Below, piece by piece: positions 7,727 through 15,529 of a stretch of DNA of 17,189 nt. The notes under the pieces were generated by a model. That model had not been told where the DNA came from. It saw only the letters and a program-made list of their open reading frames with translations, and made no database searches. Each line of letters starts with the position of its first letter. Positions within the stretch are counted from its first letter, which is position 1. The position numbers and the translations under genes were made by a program. The stretch comes from Methyloprofundus sp. (GTDB lineage Bacteria > Pseudomonadota > Gammaproteobacteria > Methylococcales > Methylomonadaceae): the NCBI GenBank assembly GCA_013138555.1, contig WTCN01000273.1, positions 1 through 17,189 of the forward strand, in the 5' to 3' direction.

Positions 7727-8152
7727 ATGTGTCTCTGTAATAAGTGCCAGTCAAATAATATTACTCTAAGCTCTGAATTAGAGGAATATACCTATAAAAA
7801 CTCCAAGTATTATGTTGAAATTGAATATTCATTTTGTAATACTTGCAACAGAGAGTTTATTTCAAAAAGTCAAATTCTTAACAATGAAAAGAGAGTTCGT
7901 GATTCAAAAAAACAAATTGATGGACTTCTGTCGGCCAACGAAATTAAAGCCATACGAGAAAAGCTGCACCTAAGTCAGACAGATGCAGCTAGTATTTTTG
8001 GTGGTGGAAAAAATGCGTTTTCTAAATATGAAAGGTCAGAAGTAACCCAAAGTATGGCTATGGATAAATTATTAAGGTTAACACTTGAGGATAGTTATAT
8101 ATTCAAAAGGCTCGTTGATTTGTCTGATATACAGCATGAATCTAAGGGGTAA
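7727..8152 (+). CDS. mqsA: MqsA-family antitoxin with zinc-binding and HTH domains
   Basis: 141 residues. The N-terminal domain has C4-x-x-C7 and C37-x-x-C40, almost exactly the zinc ligands of E. coli MqsA (C3, C6, C37, C40); this half binds the toxin. The C-terminal half is an XRE-type helix-turn-helix: LHLSQTDAASIFGGGKNAFS, then KYERSEVTQS, closely matching E. coli LSLTQKEASEIFGGGVNAFSRYE, so it should bind the palindrome upstream of mqsR. Shine-Dalgarno AGGA at 7717-7720. It is 123 bp after mqsR, and its own promoter may lie in the palindrome between them. The last 20 or so residues extend beyond the E. coli protein. Confidence 0.87.
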   Translation: MCLCNKCQSNNITLSSELEEYTYKNSKYYVEIEYSFCNTCNREFISKSQILNNEKRVRDSKKQIDGLLSANEIKAIREKLHLSQTDAASIFGGGKNAFSKYERSEVTQSMAMDKLLRLTLEDSYIFKRLVDLSDIQHESKG

Positions 8153-8249
8153 AATTATTAACTCTTTCCCTTTTGATTGAAGTTCCACACTTGGCTACAA
8201 AGAATAAATAGGCCAAAGCTTAAAGGATTCTAATCATGTGCTGAAAAAC

Positions 8250-8273
8250 GGTGGGCAAAAAATCCTGCCCACC
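8250..8273 (+). repeat. Hairpin GGTGGGCA / TGCCCACC
   Basis: Perfect 8-bp arms (8250-8257 and 8266-8273) around an 8-base loop, in the 239-bp gap between mqsA and the SIR2 gene. There is no T-run after it, so it is not an obvious intrinsic terminator. Similar GTGGGCA...TGCCCAC hairpins are common dispersed repeats in proteobacterial genomes. The rest of the gap shows only weak promoter-like elements (TTGAAA at 8293, TATAAG at 8318, spacer 19). Confidence 0.5.
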
Positions 8274-8391
8274 CTACCCGGCTTAGTTACTCTTGAAATT
8301 AATTCAATTAATTTCCCTATAAGATTAATCCAGTTGGCTTCCTCCCTTTAAAATACGATGACTTATACATTTTATCTTCTGAGGAAAATAG

Positions 8392-11300
8392 TTGAAATTA
8401 AGTGAATTACCAGATTTTCCAGCACTAAAACAACTTGCCGACTCTTTATGGCAGGCAGGGGACACTAGAGGTGCTGCGATTATGATTGGAGCTGGGTTTA
8501 GTCGTAATGCAATCTTGCCTTCGCCAATATCTAAAAAACCTCCTTTGTGGGGGGATTTTGTAAAGGCAATGTCGGAGAAGCTTTATCCAAATGAGAACGC
8601 TCCAAGTGACCCATTACGACTTGCTCAAGAATACCTAGCTGCATATAAATTATCTTCTTTAGAGGGACTTATACGGAGTCTTGTGCCAGATGAACAATGG
8701 AATCCTGGAGAGCTTCACCAGATATTAATTGACCTCCCTTGGAGTGATATTCTAACAACAAATTGGGATACTCTCCTTGAGAGAGCTTCTGAAAATTCTT
8801 TATTGCAAAATTATGAGGTAGTATATACTCCTACAGATATTGCTCGAACACGCCCCCCTAGAATAGTCAAACTACATGGAAGCCTGCCTTCCCACACCCC
8901 CTTTATTTTTACAGAAGATGATTACCGAACTTACCCTGTTAAGTTTTCTCCATTTGTTAATTTAGTGAGACAAGTTTTACTTGAAAATGACTTATGTTTG
9001 ATTGGCTTTTCTGGTGATGACCCTAATTTCATTCAATGGACTGGCTGGATTAGAGATGAGTTAGGAGCAAGTGCAAGGCAAATATTTCTTATTGGTCTGC
9101 TGAATTTAACACCAGCACAGCGCCAATATTATGAACTACGCCATATAACCCCTATTGACCTTTCACTATTATTTAATCAAGAAGATCAGGTAATTGACCC
9201 ACACTCAGAAGCGATTAGGTATGTACTAGATTTTTTTAGGGAATCTAAACCAAAACTAAAACATCAATGGCCAGATGAGGAGTTAGAGAAAAAAATAAAG
9301 AAAAACCAATCAGACCTAGCTACAAATACAATAACTCTTGGTAAAAATAACAACGCATATAGTGAAACACAACTTGCAGCACAAAGAGTAAGAGACCAGC
9401 TAAATTTATTTAAAGAATTACGCAGTACCTATCCAGGCTGGTTAATTTGTCCAAGTGGAATTAGGCGTAAAATACGATACTGCATTGATGCTGTAATTTA
9501 TGATTTCCCTAAAGCATTTGAGTACTTAGAGAGTGAAGATTCTGCCAGCATACTTTATGAGCTTGCATGGGCACATAATATTGCATACCAGCCTATACTA
9601 GATTTTTTGTTGGAATCATTTAATGAAGTTGTAGAAGGTCAATATAGTAGCGAACTGACTATTTATGAACGGAGCTTCGTAGCTTTGGTGTTGTTACGAA
9701 CAGCACGCGAAAATAGTGATAGTAAAGCATATATTCGTTGGGAAAAATGGTTGCAGGTAAATCAGGTTGAAGGAACAGAAATATGCTCTCAATTAATTTA
9801 TGAACAGTGTATTAAAGCACAAGATGAGTTGAATTTTGGGTTTATCGAACAGAATTTATCTAAGATTAGCGGTGCTGACCCAGTATGGAACCTTCGGTGT
9901 GCATCAATGCATGCGGGGCTAGGAAGTATTGATAGTGCAAAGAGTCTTATAAGGCAAGCAACTAAGGATTTACAAGGGCGCTTGGCAAAAGATAAAAATT
10001 CTATTTGGATTTTATCTCGATTAGCATGGGCGGCATTTTTGTCTAGTTCTTTAATAGGGGATACTAAAAATGAAAAAGAAACTTATATTTTTGAGACTGG
10101 TGACTGGCCAACTTTTTTTCAAGAGTCAAAATCGGATCCTTGGGATGAATTCAGATATATTGAGCATGAGCTAAATGATGCGATAAATAAGCTACGAAAC
10201 TTAAAAAGAGCTAATTATCCTAAATTTGATCCAGGAAACTTTTCAGATCAGTCTACTACTCTGCATTTTCAGAGTAATGTAGTTCCTATTAATTATGAAC
10301 TACATTGTTTAATCAATAATGCTGGAATTCCAATGAGTCTTGGTTATATGGGGCTAACCATAGGGTATCTTCAGCTTTCATTAGAGTTAGAGTCTTGGTG
10401 TGACATTGATGCTTTCATTCGAAACTTACGAATTCTATCAAGAGTAGATAAAAAAGTGTTTGATCAATATTTGGGAAGAATTGATGTGGCACGTCTCCCA
10501 ATGAAGGTAGTTTCTGCATCAGTTAAGGTACTACGTGAAGTTATAGCATTTGGGGAAATAAAGTTTAGGAGTGGTGAAGGTCTGTTTTGGGTGGAAAGAG
10601 TGAGAGCTTCCACGGAGTTATTGTCAAGGCTTGTCGTTCGCCTCTCAATCAGAGACGCTAAAGATGTTTTTATTGAAGCTAGTCATTACTTATCTAATTC
10701 ATTATGGAATCATTGGTGGTTATATGAAAATCTTGGGCATTTAATTCGCCGATCCCTTGAGGCAATACCACCAGAAGAAAGGGCTTTATTGGTATTAGAT
10801 ATTTTAGGGCTACCTCTCCATTGTGAACGTAATATTAATGATTCTGAGCATTACTGGCCTGAAATTTCATGTAAAGAAGAGCTTAAATATGTTGATAGAA
10901 CAGGGAATGAGGGAGGCTGGAAGAAGAGAGTATCTGAACTCATTGGAATAGTAGAATCCGATGAAAGCGTATCACGTAAGAATGCTGTATTACGTTTAAC
11001 ATATTTACATTTAAATAATTTACTTAGTGACCCTGAAAAGAAGCTTTTTGCTGATGCTCTCTGGAGTCAACAAGATAATAATGCATTTCCCAAAAACACA
11101 TCGCTTTTACCTCATGTATTCTTGGAACTGCCAGAGCCAACGACTGGAGATTCAGAGCATTTATTTAGGCAGCATTTCTTTGAAAAATTCGATTCAAAAT
11201 TTTTAAATTCTTATGAATATATTATTACAATTAAAAATGTAGCACGTTTGAGTAATGATTTGAGGTGTACCCCCTCAGTTGAACAGGCAACAGTTATGCT

Positions 11301-12009
11301 TTCCTGTTTTATAAATAGAGAATCGCCAACAAAAATTTCTTTTTTTAATCAAAGTGATGAGGAAGACATATTACTTTGTATTGGAGGTACTTTAGCCGAC
11401 TCTATTTTACCCGCTTTTGATTCTGAAACTTGGCCTTCAGATATGAATAATAAACTGGTTGAGTGGATAGAAAATGATAAAACTCCTTCCTCACTTGAAG
11501 TTTTACCTGCTTTAGTCAACCTAGATGAAACACAAAAAAGCTTTGCTGAAGCTAAACTTCGTCGATGTTTAGCAAGTCGACAAAGTGATGTAGTTAGTGC
11601 GGCTCTTTCTAGTGTTACTCGCTGGATTACACTAATTGACCAGAAGCCAACCGCAGAACCTCTTCCAAGTAGCTTAGTTCGCGCTATAATTGGAAAAGTA
11701 GTTAATCGTAAAGCACCAAACCTGCATTTTGCAATTGATATATCAGAATCTCTTGTAACAAGGGGGTTACTGAATGCAGATGAAATTGAAATGCTAATAG
11801 ATGCTCTTGAGGATTTGTTTAATGAAACAAGTTATATAAATTGGGATGAAACACACCCTGAAACTCACTCACTTACATTTGTTCGAATAAGCTGCATCCT
11901 ACTAAGCAAAGCTCTTATTGCAGCGGGGCACGATGCACCACAACTTAATTATTGGATAGAAGATACTAAGACAGATCCTGTTCCTGAGGTACGATTTGTC
12001 AATGCGTAA
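8392..12009 (+). CDS. Large SIR2-domain protein, likely anti-phage (defence-associated sirtuin-like)
   Basis: 1205 residues. The N-terminal ~290 residues form a SIR2-type NAD-binding domain of the kind found in defence proteins: GAGFS (33-37), TTNWD (122-126), KLHGS with the catalytic H162, and GFSGDDPNF (205-213). The remaining ~900 residues look mostly helical, with no motif I recognise, and probably sense a phage component or mediate assembly. In Dsr1, Dsr2 and Thoeris ThsA, such domains destroy cellular NAD+ once phage is sensed. Here this is inferred from motifs and architecture, not from a named match. The start is TTG with GAGGA at 8381-8385, six bases upstream. It sits between mqsRA and a convergent nuclease cassette, with only 20 bp before the latter. 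Confidence 0.85.
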   Translation: MKLSELPDFPALKQLADSLWQAGDTRGAAIMIGAGFSRNAILPSPISKKPPLWGDFVKAMSEKLYPNENAPSDPLRLAQEYLAAYKLSSLEGLIRSLVPDEQWNPGELHQILIDLPWSDILTTNWDTLLERASENSLLQNYEVVYTPTDIARTRPPRIVKLHGSLPSHTPFIFTEDDYRTYPVKFSPFVNLVRQVLLENDLCLIGFSGDDPNFIQWTGWIRDELGASARQIFLIGLLNLTPAQRQYYELRHITPIDLSLLFNQEDQVIDPHSEAIRYVLDFFRESKPKLKHQWPDEELEKKIKKNQSDLATNTITLGKNNNAYSETQLAAQRVRDQLNLFKELRSTYPGWLICPSGIRRKIRYCIDAVIYDFPKAFEYLESEDSASILYELAWAHNIAYQPILDFLLESFNEVVEGQYSSELTIYERSFVALVLLRTARENSDSKAYIRWEKWLQVNQVEGTEICSQLIYEQCIKAQDELNFGFIEQNLSKISGADPVWNLRCASMHAGLGSIDSAKSLIRQATKDLQGRLAKDKNSIWILSRLAWAAFLSSSLIGDTKNEKETYIFETGDWPTFFQESKSDPWDEFRYIEHELNDAINKLRNLKRANYPKFDPGNFSDQSTTLHFQSNVVPINYELHCLINNAGIPMSLGYMGLTIGYLQLSLELESWCDIDAFIRNLRILSRVDKKVFDQYLGRIDVARLPMKVVSASVKVLREVIAFGEIKFRSGEGLFWVERVRASTELLSRLVVRLSIRDAKDVFIEASHYLSNSLWNHWWLYENLGHLIRRSLEAIPPEERALLVLDILGLPLHCERNINDSEHYWPEISCKEELKYVDRTGNEGGWKKRVSELIGIVESDESVSRKNAVLRLTYLHLNNLLSDPEKKLFADALWSQQDNNAFPKNTSLLPHVFLELPEPTTGDSEHLFRQHFFEKFDSKFLNSYEYIITIKNVARLSNDLRCTPSVEQATVMLSCFINRESPTKISFFNQSDEEDILLCIGGTLADSILPAFDSETWPSDMNNKLVEWIENDKTPSSLEVLPALVNLDETQKSFAEAKLRRCLASRQSDVVSAALSSVTRWITLIDQKPTAEPLPSSLVRAIIGKVVNRKAPNLHFAIDISESLVTRGLLNADEIEMLIDALEDLFNETSYINWDETHPETHSLTFVRISCILLSKALIAAGHDAPQLNYWIEDTKTDPVPEVRFVNA

Positions 12010-12029
12010 CTCCTATAATCATATATTTG

Positions 12030-12260
12030 TTACTCAAGATCAGTTATTGACTCCCCCAAAAACTCAAACCGCTGAAACCGTTTTCCATCACGTTCAACCC
12101 TATCAAGAAACATATTAGCTGGTCTTACCCATATATCAGTATCATCTGATATTGAAACATAGACGACCTGCTCCTCTAAGGTTTCAGAATGCTTTGCTAT
12201 GCCTATTACTTTATAGACATGACCTTTAAAGTGTTTATATATGCCCTTAGGTATATTCAT
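12030..12260 (-). CDS. DUF1653 family protein
   Basis: About 76 residues. MNIPKGIYKHFKGHVYKVIG, then AKHSETLEEQVVY, IWVRPANMF and a final RFEFLGES give the usual DUF1653 pattern (start, GIYxHxKG, HSETxExxVxY, xVRPxxMF, RFExx). The family is small and stand-alone or fused; its function is not known. I prefer the ATG at 12260 because AGGGTGG lies 5 bases upstream and DUF1653 proteins usually begin there. A GTG at 12269 would add three residues. It is the last gene of a three-gene minus-strand unit, 32 bp after the UPRT-like gene (23 bp from the GTG), and ends 20 bp from the convergent SIR2 gene. Confidence 0.85.
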   Translation of the reverse strand: MNIPKGIYKHFKGHVYKVIGIAKHSETLEEQVVYVSISDDTDIWVRPANMFLDRVERDGKRFQRFEFLGESITDLE

Positions 12261-12292
12261 ATTTTCCACCCTAAACTTATATTTTTCTGATT

Positions 12293-12973
12293 TTATGCAG
12301 AAATAAGTGATTCTCTACGCTCTTTAACTAGCTTAGGAATAAATTTATTCTTATCTTCCTGATCTTTAAAGCCAAGCCGTTGATACACGTTACCACCGAT
12401 ACCAGGCACTAAATTACCATTACTTTGCATTTCATCATCTACAGCGAAATAAATATATTTAAACTTTTCTGTAAGAATACTTGGAAACTCGCTATTTAAT
12501 TTTTTTTGAGCACCGGAATGCATAACAGGTGCGACTACAAATATGCTATCAGGCTCTATATCTTGAATAAGATTAGTTAAATTAGTTTTAACAACGCATG
12601 CACCTGAGATAATTGACTTTACAATGACAAGTACATTAGCGTTATTTACAGCAGGTTCACAGTATTTTTTTATGATAGGTGCGATAGATAATGCTTGTTG
12701 CCGCTGATTCCAGAAACAAGCCAAGGATACATCAGAAGATAAAACACTTAAGGAATCAATAATACCTTTTGCTAAAAAATCAGCATCTTCTACAGTACAA
12801 GCAACACAGATATTTTTTTCATCTGTTATTTGTTCAGTTAAAACACTACCCAACTCTTTACCCAACAAATATAAGGCATTGGAATAGTCATTAACGCTTG
12901 TTGAGGAGTCTGCTAACTTATCAAGATTAGACATCCCAATATCACTGGCATACTCTGAAAAGTGCCTGCTCAT
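12293..12973 (-). CDS. Divergent uracil-phosphoribosyltransferase-like protein
   Basis: 226 residues. Two parts of the type I PRTase/UPRT pattern are visible. Residues 114-126 (VLVIVKSIISGAC) fall where PRTases have the PRPP-binding strand and loop, and 143-185 with 186-200 (FVVAPVMHSG, YIYFAVDDEMQSNG, NLVPGIGGNVYQRLG) match the UPRT uracil-site region (consensus xxDxxLNexGYIVPGLGDxGDRxFG). The acidic residues normally in the PRPP loop are absent (V118-K119 instead), so ordinary UPRT catalysis is doubtful. The ATG overlaps the stop of the upstream nuclease gene by 4 bases (ATGA, 12970-12973), so the two are translationally coupled and probably work together. A nucleotide or nucleotide-analogue sensor or an atypical ribosyltransferase is possible. 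Assignment is by motif only. Confidence 0.6.
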   Translation of the reverse strand: MSRHFSEYASDIGMSNLDKLADSSTSVNDYSNALYLLGKELGSVLTEQITDEKNICVACTVEDADFLAKGIIDSLSVLSSDVSLACFWNQRQQALSIAPIIKKYCEPAVNNANVLVIVKSIISGACVVKTNLTNLIQDIEPDSIFVVAPVMHSGAQKKLNSEFPSILTEKFKYIYFAVDDEMQSNGNLVPGIGGNVYQRLGFKDQEDKNKFIPKLVKERRESLISA

Positions 12974-13863
12974 AATAAAATACCTTCTAGTTCATCGAAT
13001 TGCCTGGGACATTTTGATGCTATCTCTTGTTGAAAGGCAATGAATTCGGTGGAATCAACTGAATAGGGAATGGTTCCTGAATCAAAATCATGATAACGCC
13101 AACTAAAATATCCTTTTTCAATTTTAAAACTGAAATGTGTAATTGTTGAAAAAATACGTTCAACTTCAGGAAGTAAATTCACAGCAATATTTGATCTAGC
13201 CAAGTAATTTGGAAAGACATTTTCAAGGGTAGACAATAAGCCATTGACTGAAGTTAGTGTTGTTTTCTTATCAACCCAGTGCCCTAAAATAAGCTTAGCT
13301 AAGGCTTCTAATTTATCAATGTCATTTGAGAAACAAATATGACTAATTAGTACCTTAAATTCATCATGAATCAATAAAAGGTGATTAATTGTGTCTACTT
13401 CTGGAAAAAATATAATATCGGCAAAATCAGCAATATTTTGGGGCACTTTTTTTTGAAGACGAGCTGCCTTTTCTTTATCCGAGCAAACTAAAATGGTACG
13501 AGTTATATCAATTCCCAAATTATCATTCAGTACTTTTTGTTTATAAAAGTCATCACCAATAGATTTAAGACCGTTTCCCCAGTTTACTGTTGGTGAGGTT
13601 TTTAACTGGAAATGATGTTGAGTATTATGTTTCTGATACTTTATAAGTAAATCATCAACAAAAGCTTCAGCTTGTGCATAAATTTCAATATCCTCCCTGT
13701 CATCATTCGTCAATAGTTGAAATAATTGAGCCAATTGCATAACAGAAAAAAAGTCTTCGTAGCGTGAACCCTTTTGATTGGAATTCCCACCTGTTTGCTT
13801 GTTAGTAAAATACCTTTCAACATCTGGACCAAATAAATTTTCTACCTGCTTTGTATGTGTCAT
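12970..13863 (-). CDS. Predicted PD-(D/E)xK-type nuclease
   Basis: 297 residues, first gene of the minus-strand unit. GSRYEDFFSVMQLAQLF (32-48), AEAFVDDLLI (65-74) and HHFQLKTS (83-90) have the arrangement of restriction-endonuclease-like nucleases, with E36, D70/D71 and Q86-x-K88 as candidate catalytic residues. The N-terminal GxxYE helix and D...QxK order recall DUF4297/Cap4-type effector nucleases, but similarity to a particular family is not established. The C-terminal ~200 residues are unassigned and may sense or bind a partner. The start has no clear Shine-Dalgarno. Its stop overlaps the UPRT-like start. The context next to a SIR2 gene and a toxin-antitoxin pair suggests a defence role. 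Confidence 0.6.
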   Translation of the reverse strand: MTHTKQVENLFGPDVERYFTNKQTGGNSNQKGSRYEDFFSVMQLAQLFQLLTNDDREDIEIYAQAEAFVDDLLIKYQKHNTQHHFQLKTSPTVNWGNGLKSIGDDFYKQKVLNDNLGIDITRTILVCSDKEKAARLQKKVPQNIADFADIIFFPEVDTINHLLLIHDEFKVLISHICFSNDIDKLEALAKLILGHWVDKKTTLTSVNGLLSTLENVFPNYLARSNIAVNLLPEVERIFSTITHFSFKIEKGYFSWRYHDFDSGTIPYSVDSTEFIAFQQEIASKCPRQFDELEGILL

Positions 13864-13934
13864 TTTGAAAAATAAATTTAATCCGTATTAAATATTAAGA
13901 ATCATTAACCTTAAAATAACTTGACTAAGTTAAC

Positions 13935-13940
13935 ATTATA
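13935..13940 (-). promoter_or_regulatory. Possible -10 element for the nuclease operon
   Basis: TATAAT on the minus strand, about 72 bp before the nuclease start. No convincing -35 at 16-18 bp; an A/T-rich run lies upstream. The surrounding 13864-14100 has no gene I can support. Confidence 0.35.
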
Positions 13941-14058
13941 TACTTACATCAAAAAATAAGCTCACTAAAATTCAGGAGAACACAATACCTAATGGCGAGA
14001 TTGCAGAAACATTAGCCTCGACTACTATGTTAACAGCATTATTAACTCACTATTTTAA

Positions 14059-14080
14059 GCATAAATGCACGAATTTATGC
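14059..14080. repeat. Short hairpin GCATAAAT / ATTTATGC
   Basis: Perfect 8-bp arms around a 6-base loop just before the first GGGG-type element. No T-run. It could be a decayed terminator or part of the repeat cluster. Confidence 0.4.
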
Positions 14081-14100
14081 CAAGGAATAAAGGGGAAGGA

Positions 14101-14158
14101 ATAAAAGGAACGTTACCTTTTAATTATGTTTTATCATCAAGATAGCATCCCCTTTTTT
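14101..14158. repeat. Degenerate copy of the AAAGGGGACGCTACCC inverted-repeat element
   Basis: Left arm 14101-14121 (ATAAAAGGAACGTTACCTTT) and right arm around 14139-14158 (AAGATAGCATCCCCTTTTTT) are mutated versions of the perfect arms at 14315-14409, with a shorter middle. It is best read as an older copy of the same small non-autonomous element. Confidence 0.5.
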
Positions 14159-14214
14159 TAACCCGCTAACACTGCATAAAAAGCTAAGCAATAAAAAATC
14201 ACCAAAGATTAGGC

Positions 14215-14301
14215 TTATTTCCAAGGGTTAACTAAACGTAAGCTTTCAATCTTTTCAAAGTCCCGCACATTACGGGTAAAAAGCTGTAAATCGTACTGAA
14301 G
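14215..14301 (-). pseudogene. C-terminal remnant of a VapC-like PIN-domain toxin
   Basis: The last 29 codons read LQYDLQLFTRNVRDFEKI then ESLRLVNPWK and stop, the typical C-terminus of PIN-domain VapC ribonucleases (T-R-N-x-x-D-F, then NPW). The D of the RNVRDF motif is one of the conserved acidic positions. Everything upstream is missing; the frame runs into the inverted-repeat element beginning at about 14311. No antitoxin is visible nearby. It is a remnant, not a working toxin. Confidence 0.7.
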
Positions 14302-14314
14302 AAATAAAGAAGAA

Positions 14315-14409
14315 ATAAAGGGGACGCTACCCTTTTTTACATAAAAATTAAGTTATTGTCTATAAATATTTGAAACATAAGTCAATTAAAAGGGTAGCGT
14401 CCCCTTTAT
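14315..14409. repeat. 95-bp inverted-repeat element with perfect 22-bp arms
   Basis: ATAAAGGGGACGCTACCC plus TTTT (14315-14336) is repeated in perfect inverted orientation at 14388-14409, around a 51-bp AT-rich middle. No coding sequence. Size and form fit a MITE-like or REP-type element moved in trans. It sits exactly between the truncated VapC and RlaP-like remnants, and a second, decayed copy lies at 14101-14158. Confidence 0.8.
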
Positions 14410-14414
14410 ATTCT

Positions 14415-14531
14415 TTATATTCCTGTCGACGGGAAGCCCCAGACTCTACTTCCAGGCTCACAGGCATAAAGAATTTTAATATTTTCTTGTTCCTCAAGAG
14501 ATTTTAAGTTTTCTATGATTTTTTCACGCAT
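14415..14531 (-). pseudogene. N-terminal remnant of a RlaP/YcgL-type nucleotidyltransferase
   Basis: 38 codons beginning MREKIIENLKSLEEQENIKI and containing ACEPGSRVWGF, the start of the GSRxWGF catalytic loop typical of this predicted DNA polymerase beta-like nucleotidyltransferase family (usually followed by xSDSDYD). The frame stops (STGI then TAA) 5 bases before the inverted-repeat element, so the catalytic aspartates and the rest, normally about 200 residues or more, are lost. The ATG has a good Shine-Dalgarno (GGGAG). It overlaps the stop of an upstream reading frame. Confidence 0.72.
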
Positions 14532-14703
14532 TGAACTCCCTCATTAATTCACTGGTTTCTTCATCTATTTTTGATGTATAGGATACAAGCATATGCGTTG
14601 TTTCTTCACCACCAGTAAATTAACTCAGTAGCTTTCTGTCGCAGCCAGCTCTCATATTGAAGCAACGGCACACGCTCAAAATACCATATGTTATTAGTGG
14701 AGA
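14524..14703 (-). pseudogene. Decayed reading frame upstream of the RlaP-like remnant
   Basis: Two pieces on the minus strand look like one frameshifted gene. One reads STNNIWYFERVPLLQYESWL then RQKATELIYWW and stops at 14606-14608. The other, in a shifted frame, reads GGEETTHMLVSYTSKIDEET then SELMREFNA and stops at 14524-14526, overlapping the RlaP-like ATG. The overlap suggests the two were once a coupled pair. I do not recognise the family. Confidence 0.4.
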
Positions 14704-14705
14704 CC

Positions 14706-14806
14706 GGGGGCTTTGATTTATGAATATTCAGTCAGGAGCAGTGTACATTGAAGTTTAAGAACTTTTATTTTCAATATTGCTAATCATAAATCAAAGACCT
14801 AACCCC
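14706..14806. repeat. ~100-bp inverted repeat with CTTTGATTTATGA arms
   Basis: CTTTGATTTATGA at 14711-14723 is perfectly inverted at 14784-14796, with GGGG outside the left arm and CCCC outside the right. No coding sequence. Same architecture (GGGG ends, AT-rich centre, ~100 bp) as the element at 14315-14409 but a different sequence. Confidence 0.6.
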
Positions 14807-15310
14807 GATTTTTTGGGAATAAGAATAAAATTAATTTGAATTTTAACCCATTTGGGTCATGTGTTTTGTTTTCAGATGGTGTAGGATTTTTATATGACCA
14901 GTTTCGGCCAGGAACGGGCCTTAGGAGTATTTATGCAAACAAGCGCGAATGGTTTTCGTATCTGGTCATTATGGATTGTGATAAAGAAAATGGACCCAAT
15001 GCCTTTTACGCTTGAAGACTTCTGTATATCTTGATCAGGCAGATGATTCAATTTTAACCAACAAGAAGTTTTAGGGAGAGGGAAACGAGACTCACAGTTT
15101 TTCGGCAATAAGTCCAGGCGAATACGCATATTCGTATTTGACTAACACAGGGAGTAATCGCCATAAGCTGTTCGGTATGGCAAGGATAGGAGGAGGTGGT
15201 ATAAAAATCAGTATATCTCCTCACCAATACAAACTCAGCCACCGATATATTAAATAATTTACCTCTCCTATTTAATAATTCTTCAAACAAAGCAAATGCT
15301 GTTCGAGCAT
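14807..15310. other. Stretch without a recognisable gene
   Basis: About 500 bases. A plus-strand frame from ATG 14895 (MTSFGQERALGVFMQTSANG, 46 codons) and minus-strand frames exist, but none has a recognisable motif or a good ribosome site. By eye the codon pattern is irregular. It may be old transposon or gene debris. Confidence 0.4.
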
Positions 15311-15324
15311 TATTGGAGGTTAGT

Positions 15325-15429
15325 ATGAGAAACGTAATATCTATATTCATTCTGTTCAACCTGTTAGCACCGACCTCTGCTTATGCGGAAGCCCCGTATG
15401 AAACGAAACCCACGGGAAAGGATGACTGA
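15325..15429 (+). CDS. 34-residue predicted secreted peptide
   Basis: Short frame MRNVISIFILFNLLAPTSAY then AEAPYETKPTGKDD. It has a basic start, a hydrophobic core and an AYA-like signal peptidase I site at about residues 19-21, leaving a mature part of only about 13 residues. GGAGG at 15315-15319 is well placed. It lies 100 bp upstream of the globin gene on the same strand. It could be a real small exported peptide or the surviving N-terminus of a larger periplasmic protein cut by a stop; the mature sequence matches nothing I know. Confidence 0.5.
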   Translation: MRNVISIFILFNLLAPTSAYAEAPYETKPTGKDD

Positions 15430-15529
15430 GGTTCTATTTTCCTATAATCCGGGATCACCTCATGAATGGAGGTTTCCAGAACTCGCCTAAAAGTATAACC
15501 ACTAAAAAGAAATAAAGAGGAGAAATTTA

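Noticed and set aside
13979..14102. Possible small gene with AGGAG and an ATA start (IPNGEIAETLASTTMLTAL)
   Set aside because: ATA is a very rare start, the frame is ~42 codons without known motifs, and its first bases match the ACACAATACYTAAT repeat word found at 16936, so it is likely repeat debris.
14890..15129. Minus-strand frame of 79 codons and plus-strand frame from ATG 14895
   Set aside because: Neither has a convincing ribosome site or motif; they overlap each other and neither can be supported.
15054..15359. Minus-strand reading frame of 101 codons
   Set aside because: No recognisable motif, poor start context, and it runs antisense over the better-supported secreted peptide.
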